From assembly GCA_001429555.1 (NCBI GenBank), contig LMSR01000001.1, forward strand, positions 180,687 through 244,686: a stretch of DNA of 64,000 bases, read 5' to 3'. Positions 36,088 through 44,258 of this stretch are shown in pieces. Numbering within the stretch: the stretch's first letter is position 1; every line of letters starts with the position of its first letter. A program made the position numbers and the translations under genes. Below the pieces are notes generated by a model. That model was given only the letters and a program-made list of their open reading frames with translations, was not told the origin of the DNA and did no database searches. This stretch comes from Nocardioides sp. Soil797 (GTDB lineage Bacteria > Actinomycetota > Actinomycetes > Propionibacteriales > Nocardioidaceae).

Positions 36088-36350
36088 TCCGCTGACTCGC
36101 CTCCGGCTCTTTCTCGGGCTCCGGACGCAAGGTCGTCCAGCGTCGTCCCTAGGGCGCCTGCAATATCTGCCACGAGGAAGAAGCCTGGAGTAGCGATTGC
36201 TCCTTGCTCCAATTTCCGCCAAGTGTCGAGATTGACGCCACCGGACAAGGCAAGCAGTGAGGCCGATGTGTCACCTCGACGCTTCTGGATCTCCGCGCCC
36301 AGTGACCTGCCCAGTCGCCTCTGCGACTCAGAGAGGGGAGGGCGCGCCAT
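36084..36350 (-). CDS. XRE-family helix-turn-helix regulator
   Basis: This is an 88-residue protein with one HTH at about residues 10-70 ('LGAEIQKRRGDTSASLLALS', then 'DTWRKLEQGAIATPGFFLVADIAGALG'). ATG 36350 is preferred to the ATG at 36389 because a perfect TATAAT lies seven bases upstream, giving a leaderless mRNA. It is the first gene of the operon and overlaps the glycosylase ATG. It probably autoregulates the system. Confidence 0.85.
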   Translation of the reverse strand: MARPPLSESQRRLGRSLGAEIQKRRGDTSASLLALSGGVNLDTWRKLEQGAIATPGFFLVADIAGALGTTLDDLASGARERAGGESAE

Positions 36351-36357
36351 GAGGCAG

Positions 36358-36363
36358 ATTATA
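36358..36363 (-). promoter_or_regulatory. -10 box TATAAT of the XRE-led operon (leaderless start)
   Basis: This is a perfect TATAAT on the minus strand with a 7-base gap to the A of the XRE start codon, the spacing expected when transcription starts at the ATG itself. No clear -35 box is visible. The region (36351-36400) is markedly AT-richer than its surroundings. Confidence 0.6.
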
Positions 36364-36552
36364 ATACGCGGATAGTTATATGCATGCATCGACAGCAGCG
36401 GGTCGCCGCGTTGGCCAGGAGTGTGGCTCGGGGTAGCCCTTTCGGGCCATGCCGAAATGGCTACCCAGATCTCCGAGAACGGTCAGCGGGACTCTCCATC
36501 GACCGTAGAATTGCGGAGGTTTTGATCTTTCAATCTTCCTGGGGGCACGTGC

Positions 36553-37692
36553 GTGACTACGCACACGAATCTGACTGTCCTCCTCTCGGCGCCTGACACG
36601 GGTGAGCTCGAGCAGGAGTACGTCTTGCGCGCCATGCAGTCCGGCTGGGTGGCGCCCGCAGGCCCCGACCTGACGGCCTTTGAAGAGGAAGTCGCCCAGC
36701 GCGTCGGCGTCCGTCACGCGGTGGGCCTGTCCTCCGGTACAGCGGCACTACACCTCGCTCTCGTCTCCTGGGGCGTCGGAGCCGGTGACGTTGTGCCGTG
36801 CTCGACCTTCACCTTCGCCGCGACCGTCAACGCGATCCGGTACGTCGGCGCCGAGCCGCACTTCGTCGACTGCGACGAAGAGACCGGAAACATGAGCCCG
36901 GCGCTGCTCGAGCAGGCGCTCACCGAGTTGAAGGCCGCCGGCAAGAACGTGCCGGTCATCGTGCCTGTCGACATGCTCGGCAAGTGCGTCGACTACACCG
37001 CGATTCTCAACATCGCCGAAGCCCACGGCGCACGAGTCTTCTGCGACGCCGCTGAATCCTTCGGAGCCACGTACGACGGCAAGCCCGCCGGCTCGTTCGG
37101 CGACGCGTCCGTGGTGTCGTTCAACGGCAACAAGATCATGACCACCTCCGGTGGCGGCATGCTGCTCACCAACGATGGGGCTCTGGCTGCTCACGTCAAG
37201 AAGCTCTCCACCCAGGCCCGCGAACCCGTGCCGCACTACGAGCACACCGAGGTCGGCTACAACTACCGCCTCTCCAACATCCTCGCCGCCTTGGGCCGCG
37301 CCCAGCTCGCGCGGCTCGACGAGATGCTCAAGCGCCGGCGCGATTGGCGCGAGCGCTACCGCGAGCTCTTCGCCAACGCGCCGGGAGTGCGCATCCTCGG
37401 AGGAGCGGATGACGCTGGCGACAACTGCTGGCTCACCGCGATCGTCGTTGACCCCGATCTTTCGGCCTGGACCGTGCAGGAGCTGAGCGCAGCGCTGACC
37501 GAGGCCGGAGTCGAGAGTCGCCCAGTCTGGAAGCCGATGCATCTGCAGCCTGTTTGCAAGGGGCTCAACGGGGTCATCGACGGGACGTCGGAGCGGCTCT
37601 TCGAACACGGACTCACCCTCCCCAGCGGTTCGGCGATGACGTATGACCAGTTCGACCAGGTGCAGTCCGCGATCATGAAGGCAACTGAGTGA
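36553..37692 (+). CDS. DegT/DnrJ/EryC1/StrS-family sugar aminotransferase
   Basis: This is a 379-residue PLP enzyme. It has 'GLSSGTAALHLAL' (phosphate binding), 'PCSTFTFAATVNAI', 'FCDAAESFGA' (PLP Asp) and the Schiff-base Lys in 'SFNGNKIMTTSGGGML'. This is the PglE/PseC-like group that adds an amino group to C4 of a UDP-4-keto-6-deoxy sugar. GTG 36553 is the start. It is the first gene of the 17-kb exopolysaccharide operon. With the GNAT-fused sugar transferase at 40027 it suggests a 4-acetamido (bacillosamine-like) first sugar (inference). Confidence 0.92.
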   Translation: MTTHTNLTVLLSAPDTGELEQEYVLRAMQSGWVAPAGPDLTAFEEEVAQRVGVRHAVGLSSGTAALHLALVSWGVGAGDVVPCSTFTFAATVNAIRYVGAEPHFVDCDEETGNMSPALLEQALTELKAAGKNVPVIVPVDMLGKCVDYTAILNIAEAHGARVFCDAAESFGATYDGKPAGSFGDASVVSFNGNKIMTTSGGGMLLTNDGALAAHVKKLSTQAREPVPHYEHTEVGYNYRLSNILAALGRAQLARLDEMLKRRRDWRERYRELFANAPGVRILGGADDAGDNCWLTAIVVDPDLSAWTVQELSAALTEAGVESRPVWKPMHLQPVCKGLNGVIDGTSERLFEHGLTLPSGSAMTYDQFDQVQSAIMKATE

Positions 37693-38981
37693 CGGGGCAG
37701 CGGGTGCCTCGGAGGATCGGGTTTGTGACCCAATGGTTCGCGCCCGAACCTTCAGTTCAACCCGTGCGGATCGCAAGAAGCTTGCGCGACGCCGGCCACG
37801 ACGTTCAGGTGCTCACGGGAGTTCCCAACTACCCGACGGGTCGCGTACACGTCGGGTATCGGGCGTCCCGCACTGCCCAGGAGACCTACGAAGGGATGTC
37901 GGTCAGGCGAACGCCGCTGTACCCGAGCCACGACTCCAACGCGCTGGGCCGCATGTTCAACTACCTTTCGTGGGCGGTGAGTTCGACCCTTCTCGGAGGC
38001 AAGGCGCTTCGGGACCGAGAAGTCACGCTCGTGTACTCGTCACCAGCAACAGCGGCCATGACTGCAATGGCCGCGCGTCGTCTATACGGCGTGCCGTACG
38101 TACTGCTGATCCAGGATGTCTGGCCAGACTCGGTATTCTCCTCAGGGTTCCTCGGCGGGCGGTCGGGCCGTTTTCTTGAGCGAATCCTGAACATATTTGT
38201 AGACCGGACTTACGCGAAGGCCGCTCGAGTCGCAGTGATCTCTCCCGGCATGAAGGACTTGCTCGTCTCCAGGGGCGTAGACCCCGAAAAAATCGTCTTG
38301 GTCTACAACGCTGTCGAAGAGGATCCGTCGGCAATCGATGTGGCCCAGGTGGAATTGGCCCGGAGCGAGTTGGGCATCGAAGACGACGACGTTGTCTTCA
38401 TGTATGCCGGAAACCATGGTGCTGCCCAGGGGCTGAAGGCGTTGGTCGACGCCGTGGGGATGCTCCCGGGCGACTCCCGGGTCAAGCTCGTGATGGTCGG
38501 GGACGGGATGGAGAAGGCCGTTCTCCAGAGCGCCGTGGGCGCGTCTGGATCGAATCGGATCATTTTCCTTCCCCCTGTGCCTCGCAGTGAGATGCCTGTA
38601 CTGATGCGTCTCTCGGACATTCAGGTGGTTGCTCTCGCAGACCGCCCCCTCTTCTCTGTCACGATGCCGAGCAAGGTGCAGAGCATCTTGGCCGCGGGAC
38701 GACCTCTATTGGTCATCGCGCAAGGCGACGTGGCAGACGTCGTGCAGGATTCAGGTTCAGGTGCCGTCGCGCGTCCGGGAGATCCACAAGGAATTGCAGT
38801 TGCGCTCGAATCCTTGGCTGCGGAGTCGAGTGACCACTTGGCGGCGATGGGCGCGGCCGGGCGTGAGTACTACGAAATCGAGATGTCGCCGGAGCGGAAC
38901 ATGGAAAGACTGTTGGAGGCACTTGAAGTGAGTGCTCGCGAGACGCCGGAGGCAAGTGAGTCGAGGACCAGCACACGATGA
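37689..38981 (+). CDS. Glycosyltransferase family 4 (WbuB-like)
   Basis: This is a 430-residue GT-B enzyme. It has an N-terminal 'FVTQWFAPEPSVQPVRIARSL' acceptor domain and 'LIQDVWPDSV'. The C-terminal nucleotide-sugar domain has 'FMYAGNHGAAQGL' and the ExE region near 'PSKVQSILAAGRPLLV'. WbuB-type GT4 enzymes often transfer L-FucNAc, which fits the CapEFG genes downstream. The GTG overlaps the preceding stop. It acts in the cytoplasm on lipid-linked precursors. Confidence 0.9.
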   Translation: MTGQRVPRRIGFVTQWFAPEPSVQPVRIARSLRDAGHDVQVLTGVPNYPTGRVHVGYRASRTAQETYEGMSVRRTPLYPSHDSNALGRMFNYLSWAVSSTLLGGKALRDREVTLVYSSPATAAMTAMAARRLYGVPYVLLIQDVWPDSVFSSGFLGGRSGRFLERILNIFVDRTYAKAARVAVISPGMKDLLVSRGVDPEKIVLVYNAVEEDPSAIDVAQVELARSELGIEDDDVVFMYAGNHGAAQGLKALVDAVGMLPGDSRVKLVMVGDGMEKAVLQSAVGASGSNRIIFLPPVPRSEMPVLMRLSDIQVVALADRPLFSVTMPSKVQSILAAGRPLLVIAQGDVADVVQDSGSGAVARPGDPQGIAVALESLAAESSDHLAAMGAAGREYYEIEMSPERNMERLLEALEVSARETPEASESRTSTR

Positions 38982-40030
38982 ATGAAGTGAATCTCCTGAT
39001 TGGTTCTGGCGGCCGGCGAAATTACTTGGTGAACTGGTTCCGTGAAGCAATGGCGGGCCAGGGGCTGAAGGGGACAGTGTGCGTCATCGATGCCTCTCCC
39101 TCGGCGCCTGCACTGGCCGACGCTGATCGGTTCTCGGTGGTGCCTCCGTTTGCCTCCGATGAATACTTCCCGGCGGTTGCCGAGTTGTGCGCCGCGTGGG
39201 GAGTGGGACTCGCGTTCTCGGTGAACGATTTCGAGGCGACTCTCTGGGCGACAGATCCCTCTTCGCCCTTCTCTCGTGGCGGGGTGAACCTGATCGCCCC
39301 CAGCCTCGTGTGCCAGTCGCTCGTCGAGGACAAGGCGGCATACCGAGACGCATTCGAATCAAGCGGCATTCGGACTCCAGTGACGCTCATCGGGACAGAC
39401 GCGTACGGCTTGGATGGCTTGCCCTGGGAGGGTGACGTCATCATCAAGCACCGGTTTGGAAGCGGATCAGTCGGTCTCGCTCGCGTCGCGCAGCACCAGT
39501 GGCACGGCCAACTAGCACGCACCGCAGCGGGTGCCATGGACAGACTTGGGCGCAGCGTCTCGAGCCTCGAGGAGGGCTTGGGCAACGTCGTCGTGCAGCA
39601 GGCGATCGACGGCGCCGAGCACGGCTTGGACGTTGTCCACGACTTCGACGGAAAGTACGTGACCACCCTGGCGAGACGAAAACTGCGCATGCGATCCGGG
39701 GAGACGGATCAAGCCGTCACAGTTTCGGCGGAGCCCTTCCACGAGATTGCTCGGTTGTTGGGCGGGATCACCAAGCATCGCGGTCTCATCGACACCGATG
39801 TGATCGTTAACCCTGCCGGGGTGCCCTACCTCATCGACGTCAACCCGCGTTTCGGTGGGGGCTATCCGTTTTCTCACGTGGCGGGCGCCGCCATTCCCCA
39901 CGCCTACTTGGCGTGGCACACAGGGCTCGCGGTGGCTGATGAATGGTTCTCCTATGAGGTCGGGGTCACTTCTGCCAAAACCGAGGACATCCGGGTTGCT
40001 CGCCCGGCGCCGTCTTCCTTGGGAAGGTGA
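38978..40030 (+). CDS. ATP-grasp domain protein (carbamoyl-phosphate-synthase-like ligase)
   Basis: This is a 350-residue protein. A PreATP-grasp region includes 'LIGSGGRRNYLVNWF'. The ATP-grasp core has 'VEDKAAYRDAF', 'IIKHRFGSGSVGL', 'VVQQAID' and the metal site 'LIDVNPRFGGGYPF'. Such proteins form amide or ester bonds through acyl-phosphates and occur in polysaccharide clusters, where they are thought to attach amino acids or related groups. The ATG overlaps the upstream stop. The substrate may be supplied by the PLP enzyme at 41115 (inference). Confidence 0.88.
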   Translation: MNEVNLLIGSGGRRNYLVNWFREAMAGQGLKGTVCVIDASPSAPALADADRFSVVPPFASDEYFPAVAELCAAWGVGLAFSVNDFEATLWATDPSSPFSRGGVNLIAPSLVCQSLVEDKAAYRDAFESSGIRTPVTLIGTDAYGLDGLPWEGDVIIKHRFGSGSVGLARVAQHQWHGQLARTAAGAMDRLGRSVSSLEEGLGNVVVQQAIDGAEHGLDVVHDFDGKYVTTLARRKLRMRSGETDQAVTVSAEPFHEIARLLGGITKHRGLIDTDVIVNPAGVPYLIDVNPRFGGGYPFSHVAGAAIPHAYLAWHTGLAVADEWFSYEVGVTSAKTEDIRVARPAPSSLGR

Positions 40031-41118
40031 CGGACGTGAAGCTCGCGGCGTACAACCGGTCCAAGCGGGTCGTGGATCTGGTGGCCATCGTGGTGACAGC
40101 GCCGATCACAATCCTCATTGGCGTGGTCACGAGCTTGCTGGTTCGGCTTCGCCTCGGCTCCCCAGTCCTCTTCACTCAGCGCCGTGTTGGCCTGAATGAT
40201 CGTGACTTTGATGTCCTCAAGTTCAGGACCATGACTGACGAGCGGGATGAGCGGGGAGATCTACTGCCCGACTCAGACAGGTTGACCAAGGTCGGTCGGG
40301 TCCTGCGCTCGACGAGTTTGGACGAGGTCCCTCAACTTCTGAATGTCGCTCGTGGCGAGATGAGTCTTGTCGGACCTCGGCCCTTGTTTGTGCGCTACCT
40401 TCCCCACTACACAGCAGAGGAACGTGAACGCCACCGCGTCCGCCCCGGGATTACGGGACTGGCACAGGTGTCGGGTCGCAATGGCGTGGAATGGGATCAG
40501 CGCCTTCAGTACGACGTGCAGTACGTGCGCAGCGCCTCGCTTCTCGTCGACCTCAAGATTCTTGCCGGCACCGTTTGGCAGGTGCTCAGGCGGCAAGACA
40601 TATCGGTACTCGCCTCGGACTCTGGTGAGCCGCTTGACGTCGTCCGCTCGTATCCCACGGACGGATCACTGAGCTTGCGACGCCTACGGGCGCAAGACCT
40701 GGCTACGCGAGTTGAGTGGATCGCAGATCCTCGCGTACGCGAGCACATGCAATGGCCAGACGACATTTCCCTCGAATCTACCCAGGAATGGTTCGCACGA
40801 GTTCGCCGCGACCGAGACCGCATTGACTACGTTGCCGAGTCAGGTGGCCAGATCGTTGGAATGGCTGGCCTCCGCATGACCGACCCAGGGACTGCAGAGT
40901 TCTACATTTTCGTGCACCCTGAGCGACATGGTCAGGGATGGGGAAAGCGGATCTCAGCTCTCGTCCTGACGCACGGTCAAGAGGTGTGGGGAGCGGAAGC
41001 AGTGACCCTCACCGTGGGGCACGCCAATGTTGCGGCGTATCGCATCTACCTCTCCTTGGGGTTCGAGGTCACAGTCGAGGACGAGGATCGCCTCTGGATG
41101 AGGTGTGCGCGATCATGA
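40027..41118 (+). CDS. Fusion: phosphoglycosyl transferase (PglC/WcaJ-type) + GNAT acetyltransferase
   Basis: This is a 363-residue protein. Residues 1-205 are a small monotopic sugar-phosphate transferase: membrane segment at 15-38, 'LFTQRRVGLNDRDFDVLKFR', the catalytic 'SLDEVPQLLNVARGEMSLVG' and 'PGITGLAQVSGRNG'. From about 215 a GNAT follows, with 'FYIFVHPERHGQGWGKRI' (acetyl-CoA motif A) and 'VGHANVAAYRIYLSLGF'. PglC-type enzymes start lipid-linked glycan assembly; the acetyltransferase likely N-acetylates the 4-amino sugar just before transfer. In Campylobacter these are separate (PglD, PglC), with PglD of another fold. The GTG overlaps the previous stop. Confidence 0.9.
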   Translation: MTDVKLAAYNRSKRVVDLVAIVVTAPITILIGVVTSLLVRLRLGSPVLFTQRRVGLNDRDFDVLKFRTMTDERDERGDLLPDSDRLTKVGRVLRSTSLDEVPQLLNVARGEMSLVGPRPLFVRYLPHYTAEERERHRVRPGITGLAQVSGRNGVEWDQRLQYDVQYVRSASLLVDLKILAGTVWQVLRRQDISVLASDSGEPLDVVRSYPTDGSLSLRRLRAQDLATRVEWIADPRVREHMQWPDDISLESTQEWFARVRRDRDRIDYVAESGGQIVGMAGLRMTDPGTAEFYIFVHPERHGQGWGKRISALVLTHGQEVWGAEAVTLTVGHANVAAYRIYLSLGFEVTVEDEDRLWMRCARS

Positions 41119-42017
41119 GTGCACCCCGCGACTGGGAGAGCCCGGTCGAGACCTTCGACGGCTTGAGCGCCGAACTTGGCGTCGACCTTGTAGTCCAGAG
41201 AGACGATCTGCTCCCCTTTCCTCTCGCCGGAAACAAGGTCCGGAAGTTGCACGCGGAGGCTCGTGAAGCCGGCTGGGCGAGGGGAGACGTGCTTATCAGC
41301 AACGGCGGTGTTGACTCGAATCACTGCAGGACGCTGGCTCTCATGGCTGCCAAGTTAGGGGCGCACGCGCACTTGGTCCTGCATGGTGAGGCGGGCTCTC
41401 GTGAAGCTGGCGTGCTCCGCCTTCTCACGTCCATGGGTGCCACGTTCGACGTGGTCTCCAGTGACGAGATCGCAGACACCATCGCGCTGCGACGAACAGA
41501 GTACGAGCTGTCGTCCGACACCGTGCACGTCATTGCGGGTGGGGCCCACACGCGCGCTGGAGTCCAGTCATATATCGATGCCGGGAAGGTCGGCCTTGAC
41601 GCTGTGGGGCCTGATCATGTCGTGGTCGCATCCGGCACGGGTGCCACGCACGCAGGGTTGCACATCGCGGCGCGGCGACATGCCGAGCGAGTTGTCGTGA
41701 CTGGAATTTCGATAGCACGGCAGGCGGAACGTGGCCGTGCCGCCGTGATGGAGGCTGTGGGATGGGTAGATCCCGACGCCATCGAGTCGGTCAGGTTCGA
41801 CGCCCGTTTCGTAGACGGCGGCTATGCCCGTGCGAGCGCTACGACCAGGCGGGTCGTCGACTGGGCGTGGCGTCAAGGGCTGCCCCTCGACTCGACCTAT
41901 ACAGGCAAAGCGATGCGTGGCTTGGTTGAGTTGGTGCGTGAGGGAACTATCCGCCCGGGCGAACGCGTGTTGTTCTGGCACACAGGCGGACTAATGAACC
42001 ATCTGGCAACGCTGTGA
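41115..42017 (+). CDS. PLP-dependent ACC deaminase/D-cysteine desulfhydrase-family protein
   Basis: This is a 300-residue fold-type II PLP enzyme. The PLP Lys is in 'LAGNKVRKLHAEA' (about residues 37-49). It has 'SNGGVDSNHCRTLALMAAKLG', 'ASGTGATHAGL' and 'LFWHTGG' at the end. This is the D-cysteine desulfhydrase/ACC deaminase family. Its position inside a polysaccharide operon, between the phosphoglycosyl transferase and capE, with overlapping starts, is unusual. It may make or rearrange an amino-acid substituent for the ATP-grasp ligase (inference). Confidence 0.88.
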   Translation: MSAPRDWESPVETFDGLSAELGVDLVVQRDDLLPFPLAGNKVRKLHAEAREAGWARGDVLISNGGVDSNHCRTLALMAAKLGAHAHLVLHGEAGSREAGVLRLLTSMGATFDVVSSDEIADTIALRRTEYELSSDTVHVIAGGAHTRAGVQSYIDAGKVGLDAVGPDHVVVASGTGATHAGLHIAARRHAERVVVTGISIARQAERGRAAVMEAVGWVDPDAIESVRFDARFVDGGYARASATTRRVVDWAWRQGLPLDSTYTGKAMRGLVELVREGTIRPGERVLFWHTGGLMNHLATL

Positions 42018-42090
42018 ACGTTGCCCTTCGAATCCAGGACGCCCTTCGCCGGGCGACCGTCTTGCTTCCAAAATGTGAAAGGACTGTGTG

Positions 42091-43134
42091 GTGACCACCT
42101 CGACTGAAGGCCCGGTACTTGTGACCGGAGGTACAGGCTCTTTCGGATCCACCATGGTCCGCAGACTGCTCCAGACGGACGTCGACCAGATCCGTATCTT
42201 CAGCCGCGATGAAGCCAAACAGGACGCCTTGCGCCGTGAGTTGAGCGACAGCAGGGTGCGGTTCTACGTCGGGGACGTCCGCGACCAGCGGAGCGTTGAA
42301 GATGCGGTTCACGGTGTTCGCCACATCTTCCACGCAGCTGCCCTGAAGCAGGTTCCGAGCTGTGAGTTCTTCCCCCAGCAAGCCGTCCTGACCAACGTCA
42401 ACGGCAGTGACAACGTTATTCGTGCCGCGCAGAGGGCGGGCGTTCACTCTGTGGTGTGTTTGAGCACGGACAAGGCCGTCTACCCGGTCAATGCGATGGG
42501 CATCTCAAAGGCAATGATGGAGAAGGTCGCTCAGGCACACGCGCGTAACTGGGCCGACAGCGGCACCACGGTCTCTATCACTCGCTACGGCAATGTCATG
42601 TACAGCCGCGGATCGGTAATCCCGGTGTTTGTACAACAGTTGCGCGAGGGCAAACCCCTTACGGTGACCGACCCCGATATGACTCGCTTCCTGATGTCAC
42701 TCGAAGAGTCAGTCGACTTGGTCGAGTACGCATTCGAAAATGCCACTCCTGGCGACATCTTCGTCCGCAAGGCGCCCGCTTCCACCGTGCGAGACCTTGC
42801 CGTTGCTGTTGCGTCCCTGTTTGGTGTCGACGACCCACAGTTGCGGATCATCGGTACCCGTCATGGAGAGAAGTTGTACGAATCGCTTCTCGGCAGGGAG
42901 GAGCGGCTGAAGGCCGAGGACCGTGGTGACTATTACGCGGTTCCGCTGGACGCCCGCTCCCTAGAGTACGAGCTCTACTTCGATGAGGGAGAGACGGACG
43001 TTCAGGCCGAGGACTACCACTCACACAACGCCGAGCGACTTGATGTCGACGGGGTGAAGCGCCTTCTGCTTACCTTGCCCGAGATTCGTCGCGAAATGGT
43101 CTCCGCTGGTTTCGATCCGGAATCGGCGCTGTGA
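42091..43134 (+). CDS. capE: UDP-GlcNAc 4,6-dehydratase/5-epimerase, CapE/WbjB-like
   Basis: This 347-residue extended SDR has TGGTGSFG near residues 12-19, 'HAAALKQVPSCEFFP', the active-site 'MGISKAMMEK' in place of YxxxK, and 'RYGNVMYSRGSVIP'. These are CapE/FlaA1 hallmarks. It makes UDP-2-acetamido-2,6-dideoxy-L-arabino-4-hexulose, the first step to UDP-L-FucNAc. There is a 73-base gap before it. AAAGGA precedes two adjacent GTG codons; 42091 gives better spacing than 42088. Confidence 0.93.
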   Translation: MTTSTEGPVLVTGGTGSFGSTMVRRLLQTDVDQIRIFSRDEAKQDALRRELSDSRVRFYVGDVRDQRSVEDAVHGVRHIFHAAALKQVPSCEFFPQQAVLTNVNGSDNVIRAAQRAGVHSVVCLSTDKAVYPVNAMGISKAMMEKVAQAHARNWADSGTTVSITRYGNVMYSRGSVIPVFVQQLREGKPLTVTDPDMTRFLMSLEESVDLVEYAFENATPGDIFVRKAPASTVRDLAVAVASLFGVDDPQLRIIGTRHGEKLYESLLGREERLKAEDRGDYYAVPLDARSLEYELYFDEGETDVQAEDYHSHNAERLDVDGVKRLLLTLPEIRREMVSAGFDPESAL

Positions 43135-44258
43135 GCCTGGGCAAGGTCGCAATCACCGGCGGTTACGGCTTCCTCGGCTGGCACACCGCTTGTCGGCTGC
43201 GCGCTTTGCATGGAGTGGAACCCGTACGCCTCGGTCGCGAGGACTTCAGGGATCCAGAGACACTGCATGCGAGTCTCGAAGGAGTTGACACTGTCATCCA
43301 CATTGCCGGCGTCAACCGCGCCGAGAGTGATGAGCTCGTAGAGCAGGGCAACGTCGCCCTGGCCCAAGCCATGGCGACTGCGGTGACGACGATCGGACGT
43401 CCCGTTGACGTTGTCTTCGCCAACTCGGTCCAGGCTCAAGTGGATAACGCGTACGGCCGCGGAAAGGCCCGTGCTGCCACGATCGTGGGCGACGCAGTTC
43501 GGGCTGCCGGTGGCCATTTCGCAGACTTGCGGTTGCCCAACCTGTTCGGTGAGCACGGTCGCCCCGGCTACAACTCGTTCGTCGCGACGTTCGCCCACGA
43601 GGTCGTGGCTGGGCGTAGACCTACCGTCTCTGACGATCGCGAGATCCCGCTCCTACACGCCCAGGACGCTGCGGAGGCGCTGATCGCCGCTGTCGGCAGC
43701 AGCGCGAGCCAGGTGGTTGAGGCCGAGCACATCGGCATCGGTGAGGTCCTGTCACTCTTCCAGGAGTTCCACGCGCTGTATGCCGAGCGAGGCGAGGTGC
43801 CAGACATTTCAACCCCAATGCGGCGCAATCTCTTCAACACATATCGCGCAGCTGCTTTCCCTGAGATGTGGCCGATCCGACCGCAGGTGCACGCGGACAA
43901 CCGCGGTGACCTCTTTGAGACGATCCGGGCGCACGGAGGCACCGGCATGGCATTCATGTCGACCACGCTGCCTGGTCAGAAGCGCGGAGAGCACTACCAC
44001 CTGCACAAGATCGAGAGGTTCTTCGTCGTCAAAGGCGAGGCGGAGATCGAGCTCCGGCGTCTCATGCACGATGAAGTGGTCACGTTCCGCTTGAGTGGCG
44101 AGCAGCCGTCCTTCGTCGACATGCCTGCACTTTGGGTCCACAACATCCGTAACGTGGGGGACACCGAGTTGGTCACCATGTTCTGGGCAGACCAACTGCT
44201 CGATCAGGCCGACCCGGACCAGTTCCCGGAGACGATCGCCCAGGAGGAAACCGCATGA
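43131..44258 (+). CDS. capF: Bifunctional epimerase/reductase CapF/WbjC-like
   Basis: This is a 375-residue protein. It has an N-terminal SDR domain ('ITGGYGFLGWHTACRL') and a C-terminal cupin domain from about residue 255 with the metal motif 'GEHYHLHKIERFFVVKGEA'. This two-domain build is specific to CapF, which epimerises C3 and reduces C4 to give UDP-L-TalNAc. The GTG overlaps the capE stop. Confidence 0.94.
   Translation: MSLGKVAITGGYGFLGWHTACRLRALHGVEPVRLGREDFRDPETLHASLEGVDTVIHIAGVNRAESDELVEQGNVALAQAMATAVTTIGRPVDVVFANSVQAQVDNAYGRGKARAATIVGDAVRAAGGHFADLRLPNLFGEHGRPGYNSFVATFAHEVVAGRRPTVSDDREIPLLHAQDAAEALIAAVGSSASQVVEAEHIGIGEVLSLFQEFHALYAERGEVPDISTPMRRNLFNTYRAAAFPEMWPIRPQVHADNRGDLFETIRAHGGTGMAFMSTTLPGQKRGEHYHLHKIERFFVVKGEAEIELRRLMHDEVVTFRLSGEQPSFVDMPALWVHNIRNVGDTELVTMFWADQLLDQADPDQFPETIAQEETA

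Noticed and set aside
32942..36350. Type IV CBASS or Qat assignment for the QueC/OGG operon
   Set aside because: No CD-NTase, TGT-like Cap10, QatA ATPase, QatB or TatD gene is present in the window, so the locus is reported as related but distinct.
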